From NCBI RefSeq assembly GCF_036013915.1, contig NZ_CP107899.1, positions 7,282,001-7,346,000 on the forward strand: 64,000 nt of DNA, written 5' to 3'. The translations under genes and the position numbers were made by a program. The notes under the pieces are model-generated. The model saw nothing but the letters and a program-made list of their open reading frames with translations, was not told the DNA's origin and made no database searches. This DNA is from Streptomyces sp. NBC_00464 (GTDB lineage: Bacteria; Actinomycetota; Actinomycetes; Streptomycetales; Streptomycetaceae). Positions within the stretch are counted from its first letter, which is position 1. Every line of letters begins with the position of its first letter. Positions 27,903-37,600 of this stretch are shown here, piece after piece.

Positions 27903-29212
27903 CCTTGCGAGACCACCCTGTGGCTGGCGGGACTACCTCTCGGGAGCACCTCGCGTCGGGCGACGCAACTCTCCACCGCCCCGAACTCAACCCCGTCTGG
28001 CAGACGGTCCACGACCGTCTCTCCTCCGGCCGCCCCGTCACACGCGTACGCCTCGGACTGCTGGACGAGACCCAGCGCGAAGCCCTCGCAGACCTCCTCG
28101 GCCTGGACCGCCTGCCGGATTCCCGACCCTCCGTCGCCCTGGCCCGCCTGGAGGAGGCCGTCACCGAACTCTCCGGCCGCACCGTACGAGAAGTCGTCGC
28201 CGAACTCATCGGCCCACTTGGCGACAGAGCCGGTGAACGCCGCCGCCAGGAGGACGAACGCGCCGGTCTGTGGACCTGGCTGGCTGGTCACCACACGGTA
28301 CGGGCTCAGCCGGTGCTCGCCGACTGGGCTGCGTCCTGTCGAGCCGCAGGCCTGGTCGGCGGCTCGGCGGAACGCACCCGTACGCTGCTCACCGACGCGC
28401 TCAAGGTACTCGCCGAACTACCTGGCCAGGCCGAACCCCTGCCCGTCTTCGCCGCCCGAGTCCTGAACGGCCACGCGCACGCTCTCGACGACGGGACACC
28501 TCTCTCCACCCTCGTCCTGCGTGCCCTGGCGACTCTGTACGACATTGCTCCACCGCAGTCCGCAGCGGAACGGCGCGCCCTGTGGTCCCGCGCCGGCGTC
28601 GCAGACGACGAGCTGTCCGCCACTGTCGTCGCCGGCGGACTGCGCCCTGTCGGCGACGGCCTTCTCGCCCGTGTGGCCCGTCTGTGCACCGAGGCTGGTC
28701 AGGCAGCCAGTCTGACGCTCGCCCAGGTCAGGAACCCGGGCCAGCTCACGCTGCCCGCCGCCCCTGCCTCATCCGTCGTCCACGTCGTGGAGAACCCCAG
28801 CATCTTGGCCCTCGCCCTCCGTCGCTTCGGCCCCCACTGCCCGCCGCTTGTCTGCACGTCTGGCTGGCCCAACAGTGCGGCTGTCCAGCTCCTGCGCCTA
28901 CTCGCGGACCAAGGCGCCGTTCTCCGTTACCACGGTGACTTCGATGGCGAGGGCATCCGCATTGCCGCATACGTCCTGGAGAAGACAAGGGCGCACCCCT
29001 GGCGTATGACGGCGGCAGACTACCGATCCGCGGTTGTCTCCAATGAGTACGGTCCTCAACCTGGGCGCATCACCGGAGCGCCGTGGGATCCCGAGTTGGC
29101 CGAAGCCATGGCGGAGCACGACATCGCCGTGGTCGAGGAGCTGGTAGCCGACGGGCTATTGGATGATCTCGCTGCTGCGGCTCGCCAGGAGCACCCCTCT
29201 GGCTATTCGTAA
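27899..29212 (+). CDS. jetD: Wadjet nuclease JetD (DUF3323-DUF2399, Toprim), system 1
   Basis: 437 residues from the ATG at 27899 that overlaps the jetC stop. The C-terminal third is the DUF2399 Toprim-like nuclease related to topoisomerase VI subunit A: VVHVVENPS with the catalytic Glu near 296, LVCTSGWPN near 318 and YHGDFDGEGIRIA with the D-x-D pair near 345-357. The N-terminal part corresponds to DUF3323. JetD cleaves plasmid DNA once JetABC has extruded it. Expected active-site residues are present, so the system looks functional. The gene is followed by about 360 bp of non-coding DNA including a copy of the 24-bp repeat. Confidence 0.9.
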   Translation: MTLRDHPVAGGTTSREHLASGDATLHRPELNPVWQTVHDRLSSGRPVTRVRLGLLDETQREALADLLGLDRLPDSRPSVALARLEEAVTELSGRTVREVVAELIGPLGDRAGERRRQEDERAGLWTWLAGHHTVRAQPVLADWAASCRAAGLVGGSAERTRTLLTDALKVLAELPGQAEPLPVFAARVLNGHAHALDDGTPLSTLVLRALATLYDIAPPQSAAERRALWSRAGVADDELSATVVAGGLRPVGDGLLARVARLCTEAGQAASLTLAQVRNPGQLTLPAAPASSVVHVVENPSILALALRRFGPHCPPLVCTSGWPNSAAVQLLRLLADQGAVLRYHGDFDGEGIRIAAYVLEKTRAHPWRMTAADYRSAVVSNEYGPQPGRITGAPWDPELAEAMAEHDIAVVEELVADGLLDDLAAAARQEHPSGYS

Positions 29213-29575
29213 CGCTTCAAGCGATGGCAGGGCCATAGACCGGTGCTGACCTGTCGCGATGTCGACTTCCGTGTGGCCTCTTTTCGATGACGCATCACGT
29301 GAAGCGCGCCACCAAGTAGGTTGGAAGTTGCCTTAACGGAGTTTGGTGGACACCAACAAGGACAACCGGGAGCGCCAGGTGCGTCTGAGCTTCCTTGGCT
29401 GATCAGTGTGACGGAACTGTAGCGTCGAATCCCGGCCGCACCGAATGCCCCTTGGACCGAGCGTGATCAGCCCGTGAGCTTGGTGTCCTGGGCGCGGCGG
29501 GTCTCATGCATCGCTGGTTGCCCTTGAACGAACGGCAGCGCGCTCCTTGGCCGACTCGCGGACGGTGAGGACTTC
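29213..29575. other. Convergent intergenic region with one 24-bp repeat copy
   Basis: 363 bp between jetD (plus) and the TPR gene (minus). It holds a copy of the shared repeat at 29327-29350, followed by a short frame reading VDTNKDNRERQVRLSFLG then stop; a related short frame (VDTNVDNAHRQVRLSFLG) follows the diverged repeat at 32795. No full gene or convincing terminator was seen. Confidence 0.5.
29327..29350 (+). repeat. 24-bp island repeat, copy A
   Basis: Reads GTTGCCTTAACGGAGTTTGG then TGGA; identical over 24 bp to copies at 43467 and 58391. In this copy the repeat runs into a dyad TTGGTG-GA-CACCAA. It contains an SD-like CGGAG six bases before a GTG, so it could be the start of a small decayed gene family or one end of a mobile sequence. 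Confidence 0.7.
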
Positions 29576-32128
29576 TCACCACCACGGGTCGGCGATACTG
29601 CCGTCGGGCTCAAGTCCGTACTGGAGCAACCGTTGGTGGCGCGGGTTGTCGGGTCGGCTCAGCATCCAGAGCACTACCGATTCACCCGCGGCGATCGATC
29701 TGAACGCGAGGCGGTCGGCTTTGGCATGTTCACCGGCCTCGTCCAATAGCCGGACGAGGCCCGTGAGAGCCTCGGAGTGACCAGCCTCGATGAGTTGCTG
29801 GTACAGCGCGCGGAGTCGGTCAGTCTGACCGGTGTCGCGGTACGCCAGGTCCAGTTCGTTCAGGAGCAGAATGCTGCCCGCCTCGGCGATGGCACGCAAC
29901 GCGTACTGCTCGGCTCCGCCCCAGTCCTCGGCGTCCAGGCGCAAGCTGCCCAGGCTGTACAGCCCAGCTGGGTCCCCGGCGTCGACCGAGGCATGGAAGA
30001 GCCGTTCGGCCTCGGAGCGGTCCCCGGCTTCAAGGAGGCGGACAGCTCTGATCCACAAGGCTGTGGCACCGTTGCCCTCTCGCTCGTCGATGATGCGATA
30101 CAGGTGTTCAGCCTGCCCCGGGCTCTCCTTCTCGAGCGAGGAAGCCAATTCCCCCAGATTCAACGGGGTACTGAGGTCGATCACCTCGTCGTACAGACGA
30201 TCAGCTCGGGCCGCGTCTCCGGCCGACCGCCATTCGTCGACGAGCTTGAGCATCGCGTTGCCGTCACCCCTGCGAGCCGCTTCCCGCGCGTGTGGTTCGG
30301 CCCCCTCCCGGTCTCCGGCACTCAGGCGCAGTCTCGCCGCATAGGACCACAGCCATTGGTGGTCACCGCCGAGGGCGATCAAGGCACGGCACAGCTCCTC
30401 CGCTCCCTCGAAGTCTCCCGCCCTGGCGAGGGGATCAGCCAGAGTCATCACGAGAAGGTCGGCTTCGGAGGGATCGGCAGTGGCCGCCGCGATCCGTGCC
30501 GCGGCTTGGTAGAGGCGCAGAGCCGTGGAGGTGTCTCCGGCCTTCGTGTGCATATGGGCCAGTTCCAGGTGACCGCGGAACTCCCCGGTATCGGCTGCGG
30601 TCTGGAAGAAGTGGGTGGCCCCGTCGGAGTCGCCCGCTCGTGCGTGCAGTTTGCCGAGGTGGACCCAGCCGTGAGGCAGCCCGGCCTGCGCAGCGGCACG
30701 GTAGAGCCGTGCCGAGTGGCCCAGAAGGAGCCGGGCTTCGGCAGAGCCGGCGAGTGCGACGAGATCGGGCGGACTGGTCACGGTGTGCACAGCGGCGGTC
30801 CAGAAACCGGTCGGAGCCATGTCGTAGCGGAAGGTGTCCCGGGCATACTGCTCCAGGTAGTCGGCGAGCCGGTAGACCGCGCCCGACGGCGATGCCTCCC
30901 CGGGGCGGGGCTTGTGAGGCGTGAGGGGGCCGGGGACTCCCTTGCACTCCTTCCCTGCGTACTGGAGTGCTTCCTCGAACCAATTCTCACCCAGTAACTG
31001 CCACTGCTGATCGGTGAGATAGCCGGGAGCAGCGGCTCGCAGGAACGCATCGCCGATCAGCAGGCCATGCCCGAGACGCCGTGCGTCCATGGCCGCCCGG
31101 ATCACCGCTTTGGCGCCGGTCGGCGCGGTCTCGAAACGCCGTACGAGTTCCTGGGCGCCGGCGAGGAACTGGGGGATCTGTCGTCCCCCGTGCTCCATAG
31201 CGAGGGCTAGGCGCCGGTCCTCTTGCGCGAGCCGGGCCAGTTGCGCCATGTCGTCGTCGTCGAACTTCTCGGGCACCTCGCGACAGCGACCGTCCAGGAC
31301 GCTGCGCGCATGCGCATGGGGATCGAGCCCCTCGCGTACCGGCCGCACCGTCAGAGTGGCGTGGATTTCGCGCCACAAGGTCCCGAGTATGAGCACGGGC
31401 TTGACTGTCTGGTCAGCCAGTAGGGCCAGAAGCGCACGTGCGGTTTCCTCTCCTCGTGGACCATCCAGAAAGCGCTGGGACTCGTTCATCCACAGCACCG
31501 TCCGAGGCTCGATCTCGCCCCGGTGATACACCGCGAGGAATCCCTCTGAGTCGTAGGGCTGCCGCAGTCGCCACTCGGCGAACTGCTTGCGCTTCAAAAG
31601 TGCATGCAGGGCTCGGGTCTTGCCCGTCGACGAGTCCCCGACCAGCACCGCCATGCGACTTGAGGTCTGCGCCTTCAAGGCATTGTCGGCGAGCCAGACG
31701 TCGTGGCCACGGCTGATGTACGGGGTGAGCGCGCTCAGGGTCGGCTGACCCGGGTCGATGCTGCGGTGGACCTCCAGATGCTCCACCGCGAAGGCGTCGT
31801 CCAGTTCCGCGATGGACAGGCCGAGCGGCGCGGGTGCTTCGGCCGTGAGGTTTCTGGAACTCGGGGCTTCGGCAGCCGTGTGCAGACCCAGCAAGTAGTC
31901 CTTCTTGTCCTGGAGCTTGAGGGCCTTCATCAGCCTTGTGACCGTCCTCCGGGACGGGGGCTTGGCTACCTTCGAGCTGAGGGCTTGGTTGACGGTTGTT
32001 CGTTTGAGGTCGGCAAAGTGCCCGAGTGTCTCTTGTGTCCACCCGGTCCGGGCGAGCGCGTCCCTCAACTCCCTGCGCAATTCCTCGAGGGCATCGGCAG
32101 GGCTCGGGGCCGCTCCGTCTCGAGACAT
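29576..32128 (-). CDS. XRE-type HTH, P-loop NTPase and TPR-repeat protein
   Basis: 850 residues. Residues about 20-80 form an XRE-like helix-turn-helix (GWTQETLGHFADLKRTTVNQAL). A P-loop ATPase follows: Walker A VLVGDSSTGKTR at 162-172 and a Walker B-like TVLWMNESQRFL near 233-244. From about residue 500 to the end there are roughly ten TPR/SEL1-like repeats (AARLGLPHGWVHLG, GAEPHAREAARRGDGNAML and similar). This three-part layout is typical of STAND-type signalling NTPases in actinomycetes, with the repeats as sensor. It is divergent from a small membrane protein gene across a spacer with TGTTCA repeats, which its own HTH may bind. The trigger and output are unknown; a defence role is inferred from location. 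Confidence 0.75.
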   Translation of the reverse strand: MSRDGAAPSPADALEELRRELRDALARTGWTQETLGHFADLKRTTVNQALSSKVAKPPSRRTVTRLMKALKLQDKKDYLLGLHTAAEAPSSRNLTAEAPAPLGLSIAELDDAFAVEHLEVHRSIDPGQPTLSALTPYISRGHDVWLADNALKAQTSSRMAVLVGDSSTGKTRALHALLKRKQFAEWRLRQPYDSEGFLAVYHRGEIEPRTVLWMNESQRFLDGPRGEETARALLALLADQTVKPVLILGTLWREIHATLTVRPVREGLDPHAHARSVLDGRCREVPEKFDDDDMAQLARLAQEDRRLALAMEHGGRQIPQFLAGAQELVRRFETAPTGAKAVIRAAMDARRLGHGLLIGDAFLRAAAPGYLTDQQWQLLGENWFEEALQYAGKECKGVPGPLTPHKPRPGEASPSGAVYRLADYLEQYARDTFRYDMAPTGFWTAAVHTVTSPPDLVALAGSAEARLLLGHSARLYRAAAQAGLPHGWVHLGKLHARAGDSDGATHFFQTAADTGEFRGHLELAHMHTKAGDTSTALRLYQAAARIAAATADPSEADLLVMTLADPLARAGDFEGAEELCRALIALGGDHQWLWSYAARLRLSAGDREGAEPHAREAARRGDGNAMLKLVDEWRSAGDAARADRLYDEVIDLSTPLNLGELASSLEKESPGQAEHLYRIIDEREGNGATALWIRAVRLLEAGDRSEAERLFHASVDAGDPAGLYSLGSLRLDAEDWGGAEQYALRAIAEAGSILLLNELDLAYRDTGQTDRLRALYQQLIEAGHSEALTGLVRLLDEAGEHAKADRLAFRSIAAGESVVLWMLSRPDNPRHQRLLQYGLEPDGSIADPWW

Positions 32129-32152
32129 CTCACTCCCTCTGAGCCTGGCATG

Positions 32153-32196
32153 TGTTCACCGAAGTCTATTTCTGTTCACGCGAACCACGCTGAACA
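32153..32196. promoter_or_regulatory. Possible operator: repeated TGTTCA sites between divergent genes
   Basis: TGTTCACC at 32153 and TGTTCACG at 32173 lie 20 bp apart on the same strand, and the second pairs with an inverted TGAACA at 32191-32196 (12-bp gap). The cluster is within 25-70 bp of the start of the XRE/TPR gene (32128, minus) and 60-100 bp before the small membrane gene (32256, plus). Position and symmetry suit an autoregulatory site. Confidence 0.4.
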
Positions 32197-32255
32197 GCAG
32201 TTCCGCGAGATTCGGCATGACGACATCAACTGCTGTTTCCAAGGAGCTCGTTACT

Positions 32256-32459
32256 ATGTCCGACCGCGCCGCTATGATCCTGCTCGGCCTCGCCCTGTCC
32301 GTCTTCGCCGCCGTCCTCGTGGCAGCCGGTGCCGGCTACCTCGCACGCCGCGATCAGTGCTCCTACCCCGCCGCCGTCACCCGCGCGGCGACCGCGTTCG
32401 CCGCCACCCTCACGCTTATCGCTGTGACGTCCGCCGCGCTTGTAGCCCTGAACGGGTGA
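32256..32459 (+). CDS. Small two-helix membrane protein
   Basis: 67 residues. The ATG at 32256 follows AAGGAG by 9 nt; an in-frame ATG at 32217 has no comparable site. The chain has two hydrophobic helices (AMILLGLALSVFAAVLVAAG near 6-26 and AATAFAATLTLIAVTSAALV near 43-62) joined by a short loop with RRDQCSYP, so it is likely an integral inner-membrane hairpin. Similar small membrane proteins occur on actinomycete mobile elements without known function. It is divergent from the XRE/TPR gene and may be its membrane partner; that is a guess from position. Confidence 0.6.
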   Translation: MSDRAAMILLGLALSVFAAVLVAAGAGYLARRDQCSYPAAVTRAATAFAATLTLIAVTSAALVALNG

Positions 32460-33066
32460 ACGGAGGGTCGTGTGCGGCGAACAGCGCGCCTGGTGCGGGG
32501 CTCTCGGGTGACGTCCCCGACTCGGGGCACGGGGGCAGCGAAGCGGACCAAGGCGGCCAACCCCGCCAGGAGCGGTGAACCATTCCCGGCCTCCGTCTTC
32601 TTCTCCCGCCAGTCGCACCGGGGGCGCCGTCGGCTACCTCAATGACACGCTGCTGCCAGGCGGCCGGCGCCGCGGGGACGTGTTCGGCAGGAATCTGGCG
32701 TACATCCTGGCGGCACCGGTGCCCTCCGCATGGTTGCCACAGATCACCGGATCGCCCTGGTGTGCCTTTGACAGCCCGCGCAGGCGGCTGCAGGGTTGTC
32801 CTAGCGGAGGTTGGTGGACACGAACGTCGACAATGCCCACCGGCAGGTGCGGCTGTCGTTCCTCGGGTAAGGCTGCGTCTGCCGTCACTGTAGGAGTGAT
32901 GTCCGGCCGCACCAAGTGAGAGCGGCCCAGCTCTGGGCAGGGCGAGCGGTGCTGCGCGGTGACGCACACCTGGGGAGGATGTCACCGCGCGAAGCTCGGT
33001 GACATCCGTGGTGCCGAACGAACCGCACTCTTCAGTTCCGGCCTGGCCCGTAAACAGACCTTCCCG
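32460..33066. other. Non-coding stretch with a diverged repeat copy
   Basis: About 600 bp with no convincing gene. It contains the diverged repeat at 32795-32818 followed by a short in-frame tail (VDTNVDNAHRQVRLSFLG, stop) matching the one after copy A. Remaining reading frames look like chance frames of GC-rich DNA. Confidence 0.45.
32795..32818 (+). repeat. 24-bp island repeat, diverged copy D
   Basis: GTTGTCCTAGCGGAGGTTGG then TGGA: four differences from the three identical copies. The downstream short frame is conserved with copy A at protein level more than at DNA level, suggesting this tail was once translated. Confidence 0.5.
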
Positions 33067-33720
33067 CTACCGGAACCGGATGGCTCCGCCGCTACCCGAG
33101 TTTTGAGTCCGATCTCGATCGCCGTCTCGGTGGCGCCTTCCTGGCAGTCCCCTGCAGGGCATCGCAGGGCACCGGCACGTTCGTCTGCCCAGAGTGCAGC
33201 ACCTGCGGCCAGGCGATTGGCAGCGGTGCAGCTTCCACCGGGTGCGGCATGCGGAGCAGAGTGCTGCGAACAGGCCGCCTTTGCGGGGCTCGAACACGGT
33301 CTGGTGCCGAGAGCCGGTCTTGGCGCACACCGGGCACACTTCGAGCAGTTCGGCCTGAAGGGCTGCGCCCTTCAACGTCTCAGAAACGGTCCGCAGTCAG
33401 TCGCTGGACTTCGTGCCCCGGTGGCGTTCAGCACTCGGTCCAGCTCGGCAGGAGTGAGCCCGTGTGCCGGGGGCTCCGGAGAGGCAGCCATGCCGGTGGG
33501 TCAACGCTTCCAGGGCCGCGAGTCAGCCGACGACATCGTCGGCCGAGAGCTCGCGGAAGTCGAGCGCGCCCACCTCGTCCAGCAGAGCAGTGGTCTCCTC
33601 TGCGGCGGCCGCCTTCGCCAGCGTTGCTGGTAGAGGCCGTTTCGCGGTCTTGACCAGGGTGACCAGGTCGGGTCTGTCACCACCGGGCGCCGCTGCGTCA
33701 GGATCGTTGCATCTCACCAA
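33067..33720 (-). pseudogene. Degraded minus-strand coding remnant with cysteine pairs
   Basis: Three short frames on the minus strand look like pieces of former protein: TAKRPLPATLAKAAAAEETTALLDEVGALDFRELSADDVVG at about 33525-33660, MAASPEPPAHGLTPAELDRVLNATGA at about 33410-33490 in another frame, and LLEVCPVCAKTGSRHQTVF with a later CSACRTRW at about 33240-33360. Together they suggest a decayed gene with a C-terminal zinc-binding segment, broken by frameshifts and an internal stop. Family unknown. Evidence is amino-acid composition only. Confidence 0.3.
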
Positions 33721-33827
33721 CTATGGGGAGGGCCTCAGGAAGAGATCATTTCGTCGGTTCGAGATGGCCTGACAACTACTGCTTGATCGATCCGGTTACC
33801 CCGGTCCGCCGTGCTGGGCCGAGCGGC

Positions 33828-34676
33828 TCAGCCGAGCGCTTCTGCCAGAGCGAATCCGGTTTCGCGCGCGGTCAGGTAGGGGCGAACGTCGTGGGCATGC
33901 GCGCCGTTGTTGACGGTCTGGTCCTGGATGCGTGTTCCGAATGAAGGTGCGAGCCTTTTGATCAGAGCCACGGCATCTCCGTGATCGGCGATGTTGATCC
34001 AACGCTTCACGGGCACTGGCCAACGGGCCGTTCCCCCGTGAGGGGTGGGTCGAAGTCGATCGAAAACGAGGCCGCGTACGGCCAGGGGTGACCCGAGAGT
34101 GATCAGCGTGAGGTCCTGCCACTGCGGGTGGGCACACAGCGTCTCGTAGGCGACGACGCTGCCCAGGGAATGGGCGACGATCACCGTCGTCTTGCCGGTC
34201 ACCGCGCGAGCCAGACGCTCTCCTGCCGCCCCCCGGACCTGTGGCTCGGTGAAGTAGCGTCGGACCTGGCGGGCGCTGCCGATCATCGCGCCCTCGGCGA
34301 GGCCGGCGAAGAAGGTCGAGTGGCTGAGTGCGTTGAGCGCTCGCTGGACGATGCGGGGGGTACGTAGCCGGCCAGTGGCATCCATTCCGGGTACACGGCT
34401 CTCGGCGTCTGCGGCTGCCTTCCACCACGACAGGAGCAGCTCGTGCTCGAGTCCGGGTTCCACGTCGGACGCGTCGAGCGGCGGCTCGCCCAGGCCGCGG
34501 TGACCAGGTCGGCGGAACAGGTCACCGTAGAAGGCGGCAGAGACGTCGTCGCGCGGCAGTGTGCCGGCACCTGAGAGGGTGAGGCCGTCGTTCAGGGACG
34601 GAAGCCATGCTTCGGCGATCGTCTCGGGCCCTTTCAGCTGCTGCGCGATCCCGTGGACGAGGACGACATGGGTCAT
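33828..34676 (-). CDS. Alpha/beta-hydrolase (lipase/esterase-like), coupled to the caspase gene
   Basis: 282 residues. Near the N-terminus MTHVVLVHGIAQQ is the oxyanion strand of alpha/beta hydrolases; TTVIVAHSLGSVVAYETL near 160-180 is the nucleophile elbow with Ser in AHSLGS; a conserved Asp/His pair is likely in NIADHGDAVAL near 230 and NNGAHAHDV near 258. No signal peptide, so probably cytosolic. Its ATG overlaps the stop of the large caspase-STAND-WD40 gene (ATGA), so both are made together. Hydrolases next to defence proteases can be either the proteolytically activated effector or a lipid-degrading toxin; both are inference. Confidence 0.8.
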   Translation of the reverse strand: MTHVVLVHGIAQQLKGPETIAEAWLPSLNDGLTLSGAGTLPRDDVSAAFYGDLFRRPGHRGLGEPPLDASDVEPGLEHELLLSWWKAAADAESRVPGMDATGRLRTPRIVQRALNALSHSTFFAGLAEGAMIGSARQVRRYFTEPQVRGAAGERLARAVTGKTTVIVAHSLGSVVAYETLCAHPQWQDLTLITLGSPLAVRGLVFDRLRPTPHGGTARWPVPVKRWINIADHGDAVALIKRLAPSFGTRIQDQTVNNGAHAHDVRPYLTARETGFALAEALG

Positions 34677-37600
34677 CTGGAATCCCCCTGTTCCTTGTGG
34701 GCTGAGGGGGTCAGGCGGAGCGCCACCAGCCCCATGTCGGTCGCCACGCAGACCCGGCCTGCCTCGTCGACGGCGACACCGTTGATCCCGCTGCCGACGT
34801 TGATCTCCGCCTGGAGGGCGACTGCTTCGAGGTCCCAGACGCGGACCAAGCCGTACCCGTCGGCGGCTACGAGCGTAGGAGTGCCGTCCACGTTCGCCAC
34901 GCGTACGCGTCGCACCGCAGCCGGGAACCGGTCCAGTTCGGTGCCGGAGGGCGAGTAGCCGTCCAACGGCACCATACAGACCCGGCCGTCACCGGCTCCG
35001 GTCACTAGGTGGTCGCGCCCGCCGATCACTGCCAGATCCAGTGCGGTCGCCCCCATCTCATAGCCGGTTCTGACCTCCCCATGAGAGCGGCCGGTCCGGA
35101 GATCCCACACACGCACGGTTCCGTCGTACGAGGCGCTGGCCACTATCGGCACGGTGCCCACCCGCCCGGCCCGCAGTGCGCTTACCATGGCCGTGTGCCC
35201 CGACATGGGCGGGCAGACGAGAGCTTCCGTATCGAGATCCCAGGCGTGAAGGGTGTAGTCCCCGGCAACGGAGATCACGACGGGGCGCCCCTCCAGGACG
35301 CTGGTGCACGCGAGCTGTGAATAGCCGGCCCGGCGTGCCAACCTGTGACGTGCGCCGAGACCCCAGACCTCGACATCGGTCCAGCTGCTGCGAACCACGA
35401 TCGCGTCATCGTCAATGGGCTCCGTGACAGCGTGGTAGATGGAGGGCGCCCCTGAGGTCAGATGGCTGGCGGCCTGCCGACCGGTCTCCAGATCGTGGAC
35501 ACGCACAGCGCCGTCGAGACTGCCTGTCACGACCACGGCACGACCGTCGGCAGTGCGGGCGATGTCGGCCGAAAGCAGGTGTTGTTCGAGGCCGTACAGG
35601 GGCTCACCCAGCGGTTGCATGGTGCTCAATTTCCACAGGCGGACCTGGAGCGAGCCGACGCCGATCATTACCGGAACGTTCCCGATCCGCCCGAAGACGG
35701 GCGGAGTGTGCGAGCCCGAGGTCAGGTTGTTGCAGCTCGCCAGCGCCGGACCCTCTTCGATGCCGGACATCAGGTCCCAGACGCGAAACGTGTTGTCCCA
35801 CGAGGTCGTTGCCATGACCGTCCTGCTGCCGATGCAGCCGAGTGTGGCTGCCGCGACGAAACCGGTGTGGCCGAAATAGGGGCCTCCTATGACGGCGGAT
35901 GTCTCCACGTCCCGGGCGTGGACCGCGTTTCCATCAAGGATCACGATGACGACAGGCCGCCCCTGGTGGAACCCGACTCCTACGGTCCGGGCGGCGGGGG
36001 TGAGAGTGGACGCGTCAAAATGGGAATGGAGCGTTGCGGTCAGGTGGCTTGGACCGGGCTCGATGCGCCAGAGGTATCCGTGGTTCAAGGAGGTACACAG
36101 GACAACCTCAAGTGTTCGTCTGCTCCGTCGGACCGACAGGTGCCGGATGTCTCCGATATGGCCGGTCAGCGGTGGGCAGAGCTCGGTGCCGTCGCGTGCG
36201 TCCCAGAGGCGCACCGTTCCGTCATCGCTTCCGGTGAGCAGAATCGGCCGTCCTTCGACTTCACCGAAGACGGCGCAGCGAACGGCATTGGTGTGACCGA
36301 TCAGGGGGCTGACCGAAGCACCCGCGCGCAGTGGCTCCCACATGCGCACGGTGGTGTCGGATCCGCCTGTGGCTACGACCAGTGAGCCTCCCACCTCTGC
36401 GACGGCAACGGCCAGGACCTGGCCGGTGTGGCCCTTCAGGGGTGAAGCACATTCCTGGCCGGTGGCCATGTCCCACAGGCGGGCCGATCCGTCTTCGCTC
36501 CCCGTGACGGCGAGGTCCCGACTCCGGTACGAGTGGTAGGCCGCGGTCAGCACGGGTCGGGCATGGCCTTCCGCGGGCTGGTCCGCCGCGAGGTCCCAGA
36601 TTCGTGCCGTCCGGTCCTCGCTCACCGTCACGGTGAGGGCGATGTCGCCCTGGTCGAACATTGCCGCTGCGGTGATGTCCTGGACGTGGCCACGCAGAGG
36701 AGGGCCGAGTTGCTGCAAGGTGCGGACATCCCAAACCCGGGCTTCCATGCGTCCGCTTGTCACCGCCACGGGTCGACCTCCGAAATGGCCGGCGGCCGCC
36801 GAGGTCACTCCGCTCCGGCTGTAGTAGACATGTGCGCTGACAGGCTCCCCGACCTGACGGCGATCGTGCAGGTCCCAACGGCTCAGCATGCCCGCCTGGT
36901 CACCGACCAGAGCGATGGTCCGGCCGTCGACTTCGGTCACGCACACCGCAGATACGCCCATCGCCGTGCCGATGAGGGGACTGCCGTCCAGGCGGGCGCT
37001 CCCGCCGTCGACCGCCTCGGACAAGTCCCAGACGTACACCGCTTTGTCGTCCCCGCCGGTGACGGCGATCGGCCGTCCGTCGAGTTCGCCGAAACATGCG
37101 GCGAGGACGGAGCGACGGTGCTCGGTCAATTCGCTCCCCAGCTGGCACCGGTTCTGCAGGTCCCACAACCGAGCCGTGCCGTCGGAGCTGGCGGTCAGTA
37201 CGACGGGGCGTCCGTCGAGGGCTCCCACCGCGATGCTCGCCACGCGGTTGGTGTGCCCCCGCAGCGGTTCGCCGTATTCCTGGCCTGCCGAGAGGTCCCA
37301 GACCCTGACCGTGCCGTCATCACCACCGGTCAGAGCCACCGTGTAGTCATCGAGGTCACCGATGGCAACGGAACTCACGGCGATACCGACGGACAGAGGG
37401 TCGCCGATCTGCTGCTGGGCCGTCAGGTCCCAGATCCTCGCTGTGCCGTCCACACTGCCCGTGACCGTGATCGGACGGCCATCCAGTGCTCCGACCGCGA
37501 CGCAGCTCACGGTGCGGGTGTGACCGGCCAGCAGCCGGTGGACGCCGCTCGTCGACCACCAGGCCCAATGCGCGGCCCATGGACGCGCCAAGGAGAGGTC

